Below are positions 22,275-37,400 of a stretch of 64,000 nt of DNA, in pieces. The stretch comes from Tubiluchus corallicola (Eukaryota > Priapulida > Priapulimorpha > Priapulimorphida > Tubiluchidae). Below the pieces are notes generated by a model. The model had not been told where the DNA came from and made no database searches. It saw only the letters and a list, made by a program, of their open reading frames with translations. The stretch's first letter is position 1, and the number at the start of each line of letters is the position of its first letter. The DNA is taken from NCBI GenBank assembly GCA_030141605.1, contig JAQGDQ010000147.1, forward strand, positions 62,001 to 126,000, read 5' to 3'. The translations under genes and the position numbers were made by a program.

Positions 22275-25200
22275 AAATCTTAGCATTTTTAGTTTACATC
22301 AGTAATGTGATGCAGGATCATGTCTTTGCAAAATTTATTTTACTGTTATTGGTCCTATCTGTCTCTAATAAGAACTGTATTTTGAAAAGTGCATGGCTCA
22401 GTGTGCATACTTTGTTAATATTGTACGAATAAGACAAATTACTTCTACTCATTGTTTTCTAATTGTACTTCCTATTATACTATTGTTATTCTCTTTCTGA
22501 ACTAGTTCAGGTTGTTTGTGAAAAAATGGTAATTTTTTTTCGGTATTTTGTGCTAACTTGCGAAAATCAGCAAGTCTCTTTGGGATTTTTTTATTTCTGA
22601 CTTTTGGTATTGGCTCACTTGATATGTTTTTTCACCAGCATGGGTCACAGTTCAAATTGTGTGAATTGTTTTTAAAGCTGCAAAAGAAACCCAAGCAAAA
22701 AAATAGTAGTAATACGTGATATCATAAAATAGTCATTATCGAATATTATTATCGTGTTAGAGTTCTTGATGATTTAAAAGATATGATTTGTTTGATAACC
22801 AGTTGCTTTTATGTTTTTAAATTAATCACTGATAACTATAGTATTTATTTTGATAATTATTTTTTGAAGATAATTTATTTATTTTTTGTGAAAATCTGTG
22901 TCACTGTCTGGTTATGTAGTCATTTATAGTTTTGAAGTTTTGATGATATTTTTTAAATACGTTTACTGTGAAAGTGATTGTAATTGATAGAAAAAGTTGC
23001 AGTAATAGATCATGTGCAGCACCCCAGAAGGAACTTCACTTACTTCTAAGTAAATAAACTTAGTAAGCCAAATCTCATACTGTTGAAAACTGGCAGCATT
23101 TGTCGTTTGCATATTGCAGGTTTTGAAGGTTTAGGTGCTGTAGCTTTCCACCCCTAAAAAATCACCAAAACGTGTTCAGAAATGTTTTGTTCAATGCAAG
23201 GCACTTTGATAGAATTGAAAATGCTGTCACTGCTATATGACATTGTTTTTAAGAGACTTCCAAAGTTGTTTAGAGCAAGAGCCCTAATTTTTTCCATAGG
23301 GATGTATGACACCTTTAGCACATCATTATAATTTGAGTATTCCAGATTACTGATTTGTTCACTATGTGATTCACTCAGTTAGAAGGTCATAAAGACAAAG
23401 TACTAAAAATGGGAAGTTAAGGATCACGAGGAGACACCATCTTACTGACCTTATATTACATTCAAAAGTAGAAGAGAGGAAATTTACGGCAGTTTATCAT
23501 AAAAGAGGTGACGTTACTTGAAATAGACTTAGTTTATGCAATGTTTGATAAACTCGTTTCTTGTGGTGTTGGTACATTATTTCTTGACATGTGTTTTTTT
23601 GTAATTTTATCATTGTAATAAGGCTGTGCCAGCTTGCAACAGTTTTGGACTTGAAACTTGTGCTAATGTGTTGATCAATTTATCTTAGTTGTCTTTAAAC
23701 TTTTGAACTTTTGAATTATGTAGTCTTTGTGCATCACCCAAATTCACGATTTAGCTGAGGTTGAGCGTAGGCCTATACTATGCTTTTACTGCCATTATTA
23801 GTCAGAAATTGCTTATTTGAATTGTTCACTAAAACAGCTATTTTACTTATACTGAGTAGGCGATAGGCAGTTAAAAAGACTCAGACTTTTGAACTTAATT
23901 TTGCATTCAGACTTTTTTGTGTAAAGTATATGTATCTTACCTCATAAATGTAAGAGCTATATTTATATAAGTATGATACACAACTTGAAAATTGTATGTA
24001 TTCTGTAATATAATGTAGAATTATACGTGTACAATTTTTTGTTCCTTTTCACTATTCAGTACGTCTAAGATGTGTAATGTAAGGTGTCTGAATTTACATT
24101 ATATTTCTATGTATTATTCCCACTCAAAAATGAACTAATTTCTATTATTACCATGGAATAGAAAAATCACAAGATATTTCACAGCTAGGCTTTGAATCCT
24201 GGGCTTCCTGCATGCTAGGATTTTTTTGCTGTTTGTAAGACAGTTGTTCCTGCAACAGAAGCCCAGGCTTAAGAAATTTTTTTAAGTATTTTCTTTTTAT
24301 GCTGATCATAGGTCAGCTTTTGTTATTTCATACTGTGCCTATCGATCACTACTGTCTCAGCATGGAAGATTGACATTATTATTTGGCTATACATATACAC
24401 TGATTAGTTAATTAACCAATTACATTCAAGTAATTTCCATGTACATGCGCTGCTAGGTAAAATTGTTCAAATTGTGTGTTTTTACTTGATTTTTACCTAG
24501 CATTGTGACTTCGTCACATAGATGAAAGCATTCTACCTTTAGTAATTTTGTTAAGTCATGTATACTTTGTATTTTTGTTTTACTGGGTGTTAACGAATTC
24601 CATTTTCAGTTAAATTTAGTTACTGAATACTTTTTGAAACTGACATTATAACTAGAAGTTCTGAAAATGTACCGATTAGTAAAAAATAACTAAATATGAA
24701 AATTATTATGGTATAATTAAACATTAATTATACAGTGATTATTGTCAGTAGCAATGGTTCTAATATGTAAAAATATAATTGTAAATAGATGAGAAAGTTA
24801 ATTTTTGTTTATTAATTTTTCTATAATTACTTGATTGTACTCATTTTAAATGCAAGCCTATAAAACAAAGTCATAATGGATATTGTTATACAATCTTACA
24901 ATAAATGTTCCAAAATTTATTTAATGCCGTACTGGTACTATAATTATTATTGCTCGATGATTTTATCATTATACTGTAATAATTATCATGCCGTGAAAAT
25001 GTTCTGATTTATCGGCTAAAGTTTTTAAGACTGTAGGTAAGTTCTGTACCATAACACCATGCGACAGTACTGGCTGCTAGAAATTCTGTAGCTTGAGAAC
25101 AGAATTTTACCTTTAAGACATTTAAAACGCATTACACACGGAATTCCGGATGATAAAGGATTTGTCCGGGAACAGAGCGCCATTTATATTATATATTTAT

Positions 25201-25599
25201 AAACTGTTAATGTAAAGACTTGCGTGGTTTCGGTACGGCAGCCAGTCATAACAAACACTTTGCAAGTGGTACCTGCTGTTGCTTCCACAGACAATGTAGA
25301 GAAACTTGACATAACAGAAAATAAGTCAAAACTTGAAAAAAATCTAGAGGGGGGAAAAGTCAAGGAAGCGATCCAAAAATATGTAAAAAATGAATTATCG
25401 AAGATAATTGGCGAAAAAAAACAAATTACGATTTCTAAGAAATAGTGTGGGGCTGTGGAAAAGACCGATGAAATACTTACATGTGAGATAACAGAGTGGA
25501 AACTTAATATGGCTGCAGTAAATGTAAATTACAGAAATAAATTTAAATTAGATACGGCCTGCCTGTCTATTACTCAATAAATCAATCAACTACAACAGT
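22275..25599. other. ABCA 3' UTR and intergenic DNA
   Basis: The first AATAAA after the ABCA stop is at 23053-23058, giving a 3' UTR near 0.8 kb; another (ACAATAAATG) lies near 24900. No further gene seen. A Lys-rich frame at 25224-25445 has no ATG at its start and no recognisable domain. Confidence 0.45.
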
Positions 25600-26190
25600 T
25601 TTTCTCATACTTAATGATTTATAACTGTGCCTGCTCCACTTATGTTTTTACTTCCATATTATGCTCTTCTTACTTCATATATGTTCACTTTATTATGATT
25701 ATTTTCCTCGTTGTTTCACAGCTATTATTAAGTTTTTATTATGTTTTGTTTGAGTTTATTACTACATATTTTGTTTCTTTCACTGACTTATTATTTATGT
25801 TTTTTTTGGTTTGACTTTTTTCTAGTTTTTTTTTGTTTTAATCATTAGTTAAATGCTTTACATATTTTGTTAATCATCATTTCATATTTTTCATTTTATT
25901 TCTTTGTTGCACAGCCTACTTAGTTGTTTCGGTTTCATGTTTAGTGTATCCCCCCATAAATTCATGTTAACAGCAGCACCACAAATTTTTTACAATTTTC
26001 ACTAACCTGAGACGGGTAGCTGACTTGATGACCAATTGGTCTTTCGCTACCCTTTCTCCTGCACCCCCTTAACTCTTTCCTTTTATGCTTAATTTATCCT
26101 TTTTAATCAATAACTAAAAAAAATAATTAGTCAATTTGTATACAGGTGTAAATGAGGAGATAAATAAAAATGTCTATGTCTATGTCTATT
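25600..26190 (+). mobile_element. Probable LINE 3' UTR and tail
   Basis: T-rich sequence ending AGATAAATAAAAA followed by three TGTCTA units at about 26171-26188. A polyadenylation-like word with a short tandem tail is typical of the 3' end of non-LTR elements. No coding part is attached. Confidence 0.4.
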
Positions 26191-26239
26191 ACAATGAAGA
26201 GAATCGATACAGCCGAGCATCCATTGTGATGCAAAAAAG

Positions 26240-26396
26240 GTATAGAAATATTGGGAGAAGCTACAATAACCGTAGATTACTTCTATGGTGATCATATTGA
26301 TAAATTGGTTGTATTAAATAAGCGCATATTGAAAGAGATGCAACTAAGAAAGAAAGGAATCGATCTAGAGATACAGTGTATAGATAACAAGAAATA
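26240..26396 (+). pseudogene. Unassigned coding relic
   Basis: An open stretch reading GIEILGEATITVDY...DKLVVLNKRI before a stop. The LGEATITV pattern resembles the loop after the catalytic site of retroelement aspartic proteases, but the catalytic DSG is not seen. Confidence 0.25.
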
Positions 26397-27199
26397 ACAA
26401 AAACCTAGGAAGATAAAAACAAGGACTGTAAAAAATTGGGGTTAATAAGAAGAGAAAGGCTTGCACTAAAAGTGCCTACTGAAAACGGCAGGGAGATCGC
26501 CATGTAGCCACTCTGCCTTGTGCCTTGTATTTTGGGTTAAAGTGTACGTAGTTGTAGTTCGATATTATTTTACGATCAGCAAAAGTTCATGAGCTTACAT
26601 GAGTCTTTACTCGAATGCCAACTAACCACCAGCACTGCTTTGGCAAAGGCTTTTTAGAACAATTTCCGTTCCATTTGAAGTGCCTTCTACATATGCTATT
26701 GTGAGCAGGGTTTTTTTAATTTCTTTAGTGCTCATCATCTTAGGTGTTTATGTTATGAATTGTTAACTGTGACTCATAATTTGATACCATATTCTCCCAA
26801 TGATTTGTTGCCACATGCCACTCTCTCTAGTGCTGTGTGTTGTTAGAAGCAGAAATAGCGATCGTACAACGGGAATTATTGCTAATTTACAGAAATTTCC
26901 GCCATTGCTGCTACCATTTGCACTATTTGCTCAAGTGAAAGAGCTAAAATTTAAAGTAAGGTAATTGAGCGTGTATTTATTGTCTCATACTTGTTTCATA
27001 TATGTGTATAGCATGTTCTTATATTTTGTTTGCTTGTTCGCATGAAATTAGACGTTTGGTCAAGTTTATTATTAGTTTATCACCATTTTTTATAATAGGA
27101 AAATACATAATTTATAATGTTGTACAATATACAATAATATTACAAAGTGCAAAAGTGATTATTGATTAGACTGGTGAAACGGTGGCGAAAGAACTATGA

Positions 27200-28100
27200 G
27201 TTATCGAGGTCAGCCACCCCCTCAGAATTGTTACTAACTAATATCTTACCTTTCAAAATCATAGGGACCTAGAGTTAAACTCGGTTACGTCCCTTCTTAA
27301 ACACGATTTAAAACTATTGACAGATGGCGCTTGAATGGCAGTCATTGGTAATTTGTTCCAAGGATAGATGACACAGGAGGCAATTAAGTGTGATAATATT
27401 GGTTTGTGAAAAAGGAACAAATATTTCGAGTGGCATCCACGGAGGGGTCTAGGAGGGCATGAAAAAAGTCATCTTCCTGGAGGATGGATGCTGCATTGAT
27501 AACATTTGATGAGGTCAATGTCTCTCTCCATTGTTTAAGAGTTGATATCATAGAAATGTCAGTGTCTTCAGTAATCTAACACATCGGTTTTATGTTTTTT
27601 TCAAAGATGCTTCGAGAGTGGAGTACTGCTGTAACCAGACTACTGAAGGATACTTAGGAATTGGGTATACTACAAGCTTTGTAAAGTGGGATGATGAACA
27701 GAGGCTTTTCAGGGTGCAATACAACATTTTATTAAGCTAATGCATTGCTTTGTTTGTGAAAACTTGAGATTGTTAATGTGGACATTTCAGTTTAAATCAT
27801 TCGTTATTGTGATGCCAAAATCTTTAAAAGATGATTTATCCTTACTTGCTCCATCTTTAAGATAATACGGAGTTTGACTTGATACGCAAAAGATGGCTCT
27901 TGCTTTTTTTAAGCTTCAAAGCCATTTCTTCACACCATTCAAATTGTTGAGGTCGAATTGTAGCATATACCTATTGCTGCAGTCTCACATCGGACGGCAT
28001 GGCTTTAAATTGTCATCATTTACGTATCATTTACTATTGATGCAAATTCTTCCAGATCTGCGATGATTTGTTGTTGTTCATTTACAACACTGCTTATTGG
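27200..28100 (-). pseudogene. Decayed LINE reverse transcriptase, C-terminal half
   Basis: On the minus strand, about 27260-27455 is open and reads a LINE polymerase C-terminus: IYPWNKLPMTAIQAPS, then SFKSCLRRDVTEF, then a stop. Upstream (about 27895-27955) FEWCEEMALKLKKSK matches the W...M.L..N..KS segment that follows the catalytic core. Stops and frameshifts separate the pieces, so it is dead. Confidence 0.6.
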
Positions 28101-28569
28101 TTGGCTGGTTTCAGGAAATGTTTACCATATCGGAAAAATTCTTTTCTGTTCTTTATGAGTCTACTGGCAATGTGCTCTTTGCTGACAAGATTGAAGATCT
28201 AACAAGCTGTGATGCTCGTGTGTGTTCAGACCGAACACTAGACAAGTAGGATGTCCCACAAATCTCTACATATAGCATTTCTTTGCTTTGGCTTGTAAAA
28301 CTAACTCGTCATGTTAGTGCGGAGGGAGGTTCTGCTATAATCCTTCCAAGGTCTGTTTCTTTGTTATTCGTTTCAAAATCAGTGAGGGCAAAAGTGCTCG
28401 AATCATGATCACTTACTCGAAAAGGCAGACTTGGCTATACACACATTCATTTTTTCAGGGCAGTTTGACATAAATAAATTGAAAAAATTGTCAAGCCTCG
28501 TAGGAAAATTCGCATGTGGAGTCAGCAAGTTGTCACAAAAGAGTCCTAAAAAACACTATAGATGTGGTA

Positions 28570-28740
28570 CAGGGTCGTTCGTTCCCTCAAGACTGGTCTG
28601 ATGCTAATGTTTTTCCTATGCCAAAGAAAGGTCCTAGAGGACTCACTAATTGTCTTCCAGTATTGTCGTTAAAATATTAGAACATTTAATTCAACAGCCA
28701 CTTATGGACTTTTGCATTGAAGAAAATCTTCTTTTATTTA
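28570..28740 (+). pseudogene. LINE reverse transcriptase fragment, N-terminal palm
   Basis: SFPQDWSDANVFPMPKKGPR resembles the P..W..A.V.PI.KKG block that opens non-LTR reverse transcriptases; NCLPVLSL follows in place of NYRPISLL, then a stop. It is opposite in strand to 27200-28100, so they are separate insertions or one was inverted. Confidence 0.55.
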
Positions 28741-31467
28741 TTTACTAAATCTTTTATTTTATCCCAAACAGAACTCAATAAATACAACTTATGACCAGTG
28801 GATAGGAAGGGGTGGTGACAAACTTACATTGTTGGAGCAGCCGCCCCACATCGGTTTTTGCATAGTTAAAGGCACCCTGGTGACTAGTTTGATACAAAAA
28901 AGCGGTTTTATTTTTTTATAAACTTGCACGTTTCGGTTTGGTTAGCCTTGAAACACTTCAAATTTAGCACCACACAGACATCTTGCGAAAAATGAAAAAT
29001 CCAGGAAGAAAGCAGAAGTGACATCATATTAGGAACGACATTGCGCATGTGTGGCTCTCGCTATATTTACATGTGGGCAAAATAAAGCGATACGCTGGTA
29101 ATGAAGAGACTGGGGTACTCACATTTTGGTATTTTAGTGTTAACCTCAAATAATAGGTTTGTCCACACTTACTTGAATGCACTATATTTTATAAATGAAA
29201 AAATATTAATAACGAAGTACAACGTGTAAAAGTTTTAGCGTGGCATAACTGGTATTTTGCGCTGGGCTGCTTTCTTGCTCATTTTCTGATCACTTGTCTC
29301 ACTGCCACGTTATTGTAAAAATACTGGCGGATTCTTAGATACGATGAGAGAATGAGAGAATCTGATGATTTTGTTTCCTGGGCTTTACCGACTTTTTGAG
29401 CCTGTGCAGACCAGGTATACTGTCTGACTTAATACGAGATTCAAAAGTAAAAGAAAACGGAAAATTTAGTTACAAAGGTTAATTATTACCTTACTTATTG
29501 TGCATCTAGCCCAAAATAATGGCTAGCAGCGTACTTGGAGCTTGATCGAATTTGCGGGATTACTCGGCACACCTATTGTTCATACAGCCTGCACAGTTTA
29601 AATAATGGTACAGTAACATCATAGTGCTCTGCATACTGTGTTTGTTACCATAAATTGGCTGTTCATTGTAGGTTTGTGAAATAAAAATTGATTCTTATAA
29701 GTTTATTTACTATAAATAGATAAATACTATCGGAAGAAACATTTTTATTAATAGATAAATCATTACTCAGCAATAACCGTTCTGTTCAGCGTTCACAGTG
29801 CTCTGCCTGCTCGGACCACTGGCCGTCTACTGTACTGCGGCTGTTAATTGCCACTTCCTATCGTGACATCACCGCACTGAGTGTCATGGCGGGTGATAAT
29901 ATTTGGGACAGTACCAACGGCACTTAATTTTAGTTACCATATCACATAAAAGCATGCATCAAAACTGTTTTAAAAATTAGGAAATATGTAATTCTGCCTA
30001 TGCTTCAAAAGAAAATAACAAAAAAAGTAGTGTCATAGGACTTTTTTAAAAGTGTAGTTGTATCTACAATTACTTTGTGAAAGTAGTGCCATTACGATAG
30101 CCACTGTTTCGCTTTATGACGACTTCTGAGCATGGTTGATATAGTAAAATGCCAAATGTAGTTGGCACATTAAAAGGGCCTGTTAATGGTGATAAAATTA
30201 TTTGAATTAAGTGGCAGCTAAAGAAACCCAAGTATAAGCACAAATTGCATTAAATTGTGCCAAAGTTCTATATAGCCTTATTAGCACAAATTTGAATTTT
30301 TTTACAATTTTTTGAAGATTCGCGTATAACAAATTTCTGTAGCTAATATCCCACCACTCGCATGTACATGATTAATAAACAACAGTGACAGCTAAGTGAA
30401 TTATGATTCATTAGCAGTGTATCAAATAACAACAGTCACTAACGTATGTTATGATGAAAAAAATTTTTTTCACTTGTCCCCATGTGCATTGCTTAATTTA
30501 ACCCACAGGATATGACCGTGGCTTGTGGTTTTTCACATCCAGCAAATATGTCAGTATCTGAATTCAGATTTTCATTTAAAGTTTTAAACCCACGCTCATT
30601 GTAACTTGGACATTTTAAAAGTTTTTCCATTAAAAATTACCGTTCCGGTTCTGCAAATTCTGACTCAACTAGTTGGATGCGCTTATATGATGGTCGATGC
30701 TGCTTCACTGAAATTTAGTATAACATTAAATGCCAATGCGGAAAATACATTTTTACGGTAGTCTCTAAGTTTGTTGATCTCATTGGGGCAACTGTGTCCT
30801 TCTATTTATATGATGGCTCTCTAGTTTTAGTAGCGATGCTACGTAGCGGCACTACATTGTGGCGCTACTACCCAACACTAGTTTGTAATTTTGGGTACAT
30901 AGTATATAGTCACAATAGAAGTTTAGTGCAGAAACGTTCGAAAATATGATTATTCAGAAAGTGTGTATATGACAAGGTTATAGAAAATAAGCTAGGCATA
31001 CACTAGGCATAGACTAAGTTAGCATTGAACACTGACAATGAAAGAATGGCTTGCTTGAGTTGCTTCTGCACTAACCTAAAGCAACCTCATACTTTAACTG
31101 GTAACTGTTTTAAGTGATATGCAGGACCATAGTATTAAAATAAATGTCGGACCAGGCATGTAACTATATATATGTCAAAACTCAAAAACAATTACTTAAA
31201 ATGCTTAACGTATGACAACCGGAAGACCAAAAGTTCTCTGGTCTTCAATTTTGGTGCATTAGACATCTGAAATAGCTGTTTTGCTGATGCACCTTTCCAA
31301 ATCAAGTGTTCAGTGTTAAACGTGAAAATTATGATGTTGTCGATGAATTTCTTAGATGTATTCTTAATTTGCATGCATGTGAGAACTTATGACACTGGCT
31401 AAAATATGTGTCTCAAGGCTTGGCAAACTTATCTGCTAAAATTAATTTTTTTTTATTAAATCAACAG
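28741..31467. other. Intergenic DNA upstream of SNAPC2
   Basis: No coding gene recognised. An upstream non-coding exon or the SNAPC2 promoter is expected here, but I cannot place it. Confidence 0.4.
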
Positions 31468-31473
31468 GAACAT

Positions 31474-34400
31474 ATGAAACCACCAAAGAGAGAACGAGTT
31501 GAGAAGAAGGTAATAGAAGATAATGAGGAAGTTCCTACAAAACACAGAAGAAAACGTCTTCGACGGTGGACTGTTGTTGAGAAAAAGGCAGTACTTGATG
31601 CCATTCAAAGGTATCTTAACTGTTTAGTCTTTCTTCATCATGCATACATACATCACTGTAGACTAGCTGTGCTATCTGATTGAGAGTGTTGTAAATGACC
31701 ATGTAAAATAAATTTTACAAAGGACGGTTCGTAAATGTCATGTTAACTTTATATTTTGCAGCTTAATTGGAAATATGATTCTGAATTTTTAAATTTTATT
31801 ATTCATCTATTAAATGTGTTGATTTTGCAGAACATCATTTAAATTTGCCTTTTAATGCATAGTAACATTATAGATAATACAGTAGGCACCTCTTAATAGA
31901 CTCACGGTTAATAGACTCAATTGCTTAATTGACTCAAAAATGCCTGGAATGGGCCTCTTCTATTCAAATGTACGTAAAAACTATGGGTAACTGACTCAAA
32001 TAACTTTGCTTAATTGACTCTATATTTTCCATCGCGTACCTAAAATAAGATATTTGTATGTGTCCAAAGAACCTTTCCTACTTTTATGTCATCTTTACCT
32101 CCTTTTTGTGCACTATGTATGCAGAAACAATCATATTAAGTACCATTTTGTTTGTAAGCAGGTACGTTTATCATGCGCTAATACGCTAGCATAGCAGTTT
32201 TGCTTTGAATCTGTTGCCCGCTCGCCCACTGTTACCCAAAGAATTTCTGGAAGCTAAACATTTAATCACTTGCCAAGCAGTTTCCTTTTGATACTCTCGT
32301 TGGAAATCACACTTTCGGGCTTAATGAGTTAACAGTCAAATATACAGGTACAGTAATCAGCTGGTATTCCTTGTGACTTACAAGAGTAAACATCATACAG
32401 CAAATAAGGGCAATGTAAGTGAGCAGATGATTGAGAACTGTTTTAGTCAGATTTTCAACGTTTTTATTATTATGAGAACTTTGTTGGCCAACTTCGCGAG
32501 AAAATAAAGCAGCCGACCTTGAAGGAATTTTTGTAATTTTTGCAAATAAACAGACTTAAAAAAGTCGGTGATTTAAAAATGTATACTTTTTAATTTATTG
32601 CTAATTCACTTATATAAATTAATATTTTAAAATATTTTTTCTAATTTTTAACTGCACAAAGGAATTTAGGTATTAGTTCGTTTCTAGAACTCATTAAAAA
32701 CCGTTGCAGTGCATAGTAAGCTGATGACTCATACTTCTCTATACCTGTAATAATGCACCCCTCGGTTACTAGGTTCAATCGGTTAATTGGGTCAAAACAC
32801 ATCGGTCACAAAGTGAGTCTATTAAGCGGCACCTACTGTATCTCAACGGATCAAATGACAATTTATTGTTTGTAAAACTTTGTATTATGTTTTAGGTATG
32901 GCAGTGATGACCTTCGTTCAATAATTCCATGTGTGAAATCTAGAAGTACATCGGAGGTAATTTGTTACGTACTTCGAATACTATGTATTTTATTTATTTA
33001 ATAACGCTGAACAACACTTGCTGCTTTTTGCTAGGATTGTCATGTTTACATATGTAAACAGAGGCATTTCGTTTAGTCACTCTGAATGCTTATTGATTTT
33101 TGTAAACGATAAACTGCTCCCTTCACTTTGTTTTCTTTAACAAGACAATCATCCTGAGAATGTACGCAGACAAACTTACCACTCTCGTTTATTTCTTTTA
33201 ATATGTATTTTTGTTTACTAGTTGTTAATATATTAGTGAGAAGTATGTGAATTTATTTAATCCCAGAATTGAAGGGTTAAACTAGTAAATAACCTACTAG
33301 CTTTGAACATACCAAGTTGCTGATAAACAGCGACAGTCAGTCTACTGAGCCGAAGCTGATGTTTTTGCTCTTCCAAGGCTGTTACAGTATAACTAATCAG
33401 TACTAATAACCTTTTTAACAATCCATCTAAAAGCATGTTATTTCCCTCACATTGCTGTTGAAATATTTGCATAAATGGATTCACAAGTTTACGTAATGCA
33501 TGCACACTAGAACAAGTGGAAAAAAGGATATGCCATAGCTGTGGCTTATCCGACTTTCTTTATTTTGTAAGGTAGACAAATTTCACAACTTTTGACAATT
33601 TTACATTAAAATTCCTTCCCAACCCTTTCTATTTGTATTCCTTCCTAATCTTTCTATTCTATTAAAAAATAAATATTATAGCATAGATTTATGGCTTCAA
33701 ACAAGCGAATACGAACTTGTACTGTATAATATTTAAAACACTGCCAATATTTAGAAATTAATTTACCTGTTAGGTTATCAAAATGTTAGACTGGAATGCA
33801 ATGTCAAAAGGGCAAAGCAAATAGTTTAGTGAATAGTCTAGCAGCAGTGTTTAATTAAGGCACCTAGACATTGTATTCCAAGCTAGATATTACAGATATT
33901 AAAGGCAATATATAGCTTGATAGAAGGTGATTTGTATGAGGAGGCATTTCACATTCCCACATACGAGCACACGTTTGTATAATACTGTAAACTGGCAGAA
34001 ATATAAACTAAATTTATGCAAATAGGGCTTCAAAGCATTGTTTGAGAAGAGATATTTTTGTGAAGCATGATTCTAAACAAATTACGTAGGTAAAGATTAA
34101 TGGAAATGCAAGCTTCATTTCATAATCATTGGTATGCATTGCTGCTTAGTGGGCACCAGTACAGTAAAACACATTGCCAAGTAATCCAATTATTTTAATA
34201 ATACAGTTTGTGATGAGTAGCGTATATAAGCACCTGCGCATTTACCAGCACCTTCGTTACTAGCGTATTTTATGCACCTGGAAATTAGTGCGTCAAAGCC
34301 ATCCGTGCAAATTTCGCAGATATTTCCATCAAGCATTAATTTTATCTGTATACAAATATTTTACAGTGTGGAAACAAAATCGTTTCATTTAGTAGGTGTA

Positions 34401-37400
34401 GCGTAAGCATTTACAAAATTTAATAAACATGACAGCCCTACTTTCGCTGATGTTATCACATGTGAAACTAACTGACACATCTTCTGGAATTTTTTTACAG
34501 GTCGAAAGGTTCATTAGAAATGTAAAGACTCATGCACTCAGAAAATTCAGTGAGTTTAATATAAGCATTTCTCACTTTAAAAGTTTTAACTTCTGTTATC
34601 TGAGATGTACCTTTGGTTATGCGTTGGTCTTTTTGAGTTATTTAAAAGCAAAAATTATTTTCTCTCAGAATAGCTGTAATTTCAGAAGCAACCAGAAAGA
34701 TGACAGAAGCTCCTTCAGCTCCTATTGAGGTGAGTCGAAAGACCGCTGCAAGCTAAGCAGTTTTATATAAGATATTTTTATTTTTAGAAAAATAGCTAAG
34801 TTTTTCTTACGTAAATCGCCCTAAACAATGCTAGTGTCACGTAAAGTAAGGGACTGAACCATTGATAATACCATTTTGCAATAGGTCGTCAGATTTGGAT
34901 TAATGTAGTGGGCTTAAACACCATCCCAGTTATGGATGTACTCATTGTACTGTAATACTTTGGACACATTCGAATAGTCAATTTATAAAGGAGTGCTGTG
35001 TTGTTGTAGTTACACATTAATCGTAGGAATCACAAAACGTTTATGATGATAGTAGGTCGCATAAATTAATAAGCAAGTTGTAGCTTCATTAATTCAGTCA
35101 AATTTTTTCTTATTCGAACATAGTGCTTTGTTTGGGAAATATTTAGGGCACAAAAAGTCGTGTGTTTTCCAGCAGCAAAAGAATTTGAGCTTCTTGGAAA
35201 GTGACAAAACACAAATAAATTTTGCATTTAATTTACTAACTTGCATTTTAATAGGAATGGTTACAACTTTGTGAGGAAATGCAGTCTTGCGAAGTGGATT
35301 ACTGTACGGCCATATCGGAAGTAAAGCTTATTATTTATATTGTCACATTTTTTTGGTTTGCTGTGGCACGCAAATGAATAATAGTAATTAAAATCTGTTT
35401 ATCGTTATCAGTAATTCAAATTGGTGGAAATAGCAGGAAATTTAATCATGTACGCGAAATAAATAATTCTATTTGGTGGATAAATTCAAACGAATAGAAG
35501 ATCGAGTATGTTCCTAGAAAATTGCAGAATTTTGCAGCGTTTTGCTATCAAAATGACATTAAGTTTATTTGTAAGGAAGAAGTACTGAAAACAATATAAA
35601 CCACCTGTGCTTTTTAAAAGGTATTGGCAGAAGCAGCAAAGCAAGTAGCCGAAGTCTCTCAAACAGCAGATGATCCAGTAAGTTGGCCAAAGTTGTACAC
35701 TTACCTGGAAAAACTATGTTCTAATTCTGCTCTGCCAACTGTTACTCCTACAGGTAAAACATTTGGTTTACTTTAAATTTACAGAATACTTGAAATTTAC
35801 AGGTTTTGCTAGGTTCAGTGTTTTTCCATAGCAGCAAAGAGCTACTTAAGTGTTTTATCTCTAAGTGAACTAAGAACATAATTGACCAACTAAAATGCTC
35901 ATAGTAGTCATGTGCACTGATGTGCCTTTGAACTCATTGGCAGCAACTCCACTTCAAGGGATTAGAATCTGCAGTGGTAGCATCCTGAATCGGTACACTC
36001 ACTGTTCGTTTTGCTCTGTTAGTGTAAAACAACAGCATCTGCACTCTGTTGAATCAGCTCAACATAGTATCCGACTAAGATTGTCAAAGTTGGGAAGTTA
36101 GCATTATCTTTTAGTGCACGGGTAGAGAGTAGAGATGCATATTAGTCACTGGCTTACTATAAACATGTTTAAATTTTTTTCACGATTATAAATTCAATGA
36201 ACGTAGTTAACAAGTTTAGTGAGTAATATACAGTCAAACTTAGTTTTAATGTCCCTATTTATAATGCTAACCTCGCTTAATGCCGAAATTTTTGGCAAAA
36301 CAAAAATATGCCTAGACGTGTGTATTAATATGCATTGTTATAATGCTAAACTCAATTATCACTGACTTTTTTGCAGTCCCAAAGTACGTGATGCGAAAAG
36401 GCTTGACGGTATTAATATTGTCATTCCAGAGGCAAAAATCAGTGTTGCTTAAGGGATAAAAACGGGGTAACTCAAGTAGGTTTCAGAAAAATTGCTTTAA
36501 AAAATTACATTATTTCATAACAATTTTATGCGTATATCATACTCATGTTGAGAGGATTTTTTGTTTGTTTTCATTTAAATCTCCCGCAATACCGTTCCGA
36601 CTGTGCCATTACATGATGTCATATACGCACAATATAAATCAGTGGAAGAAAAGGAAATGTTAAACTCTGTCCCAAAAAATTTTCCACGCAAAGTTATATT
36701 ACTTAGCATTTCGCTTACCTACTTGAAAGACTTAAGTAACTAGAAAAGAAAATTATTAATTATTTGAAATGTTTTCACCGATTGGTAAAATGTCGTTGAC
36801 TAACCTCCAGGGTGTACCACTCACTAACCAAAAAAAACGTGTTTTTAATCTTATTTGCAAGATACAGTAATTAAAATTTTACTTAGTTAGTGACATTAGT
36901 GCTGCAAATGCTCTGATTATTTTTCAAACTTTATCTAAACTTGTATCAAATGACTTATCATTAAAATGGCTGCGTCTAACTGTCATCACGGGAGTTTAAA
37001 TTTACATGTTTTATACATCATTGTATAAATGATGACGCAACCGTATGCAAAAAGGCTATATAAGTGGTATAAAATTTCAAGGCAAATTTTTTACGTCTTA
37101 TGTAAGTGGAGGGTTTTCTTGTGCTTGAACATTTTTTGAGTTTTATTCATATTTCCATTGATTAATTTCTTTCTGCTTGCTTGAAACTACCTGTCTTTCT
37201 AATGAGTAGACAGCATTTTCTACCCAGTACTTAGCTAACAGTTTCTCTTATGTTAACATTGAAGCCCTACACAGTTAGTGGTTAAGCATTGCATAATAAA
37301 AGCCAAGCCCCGGGAAGGCCTTGAGACAATTCTGTCTAGATACTGGCTGCTAAAGCAACAGGTTGCAGACAGAATTACTTCGGCATACAGCTTGTGTCCA

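Noticed and set aside
25224-25445. 73-codon Lys-rich frame as a small gene
   Set aside because: It opens with GTG, lacks a recognisable domain or splice context, and sits among retroelement relics.
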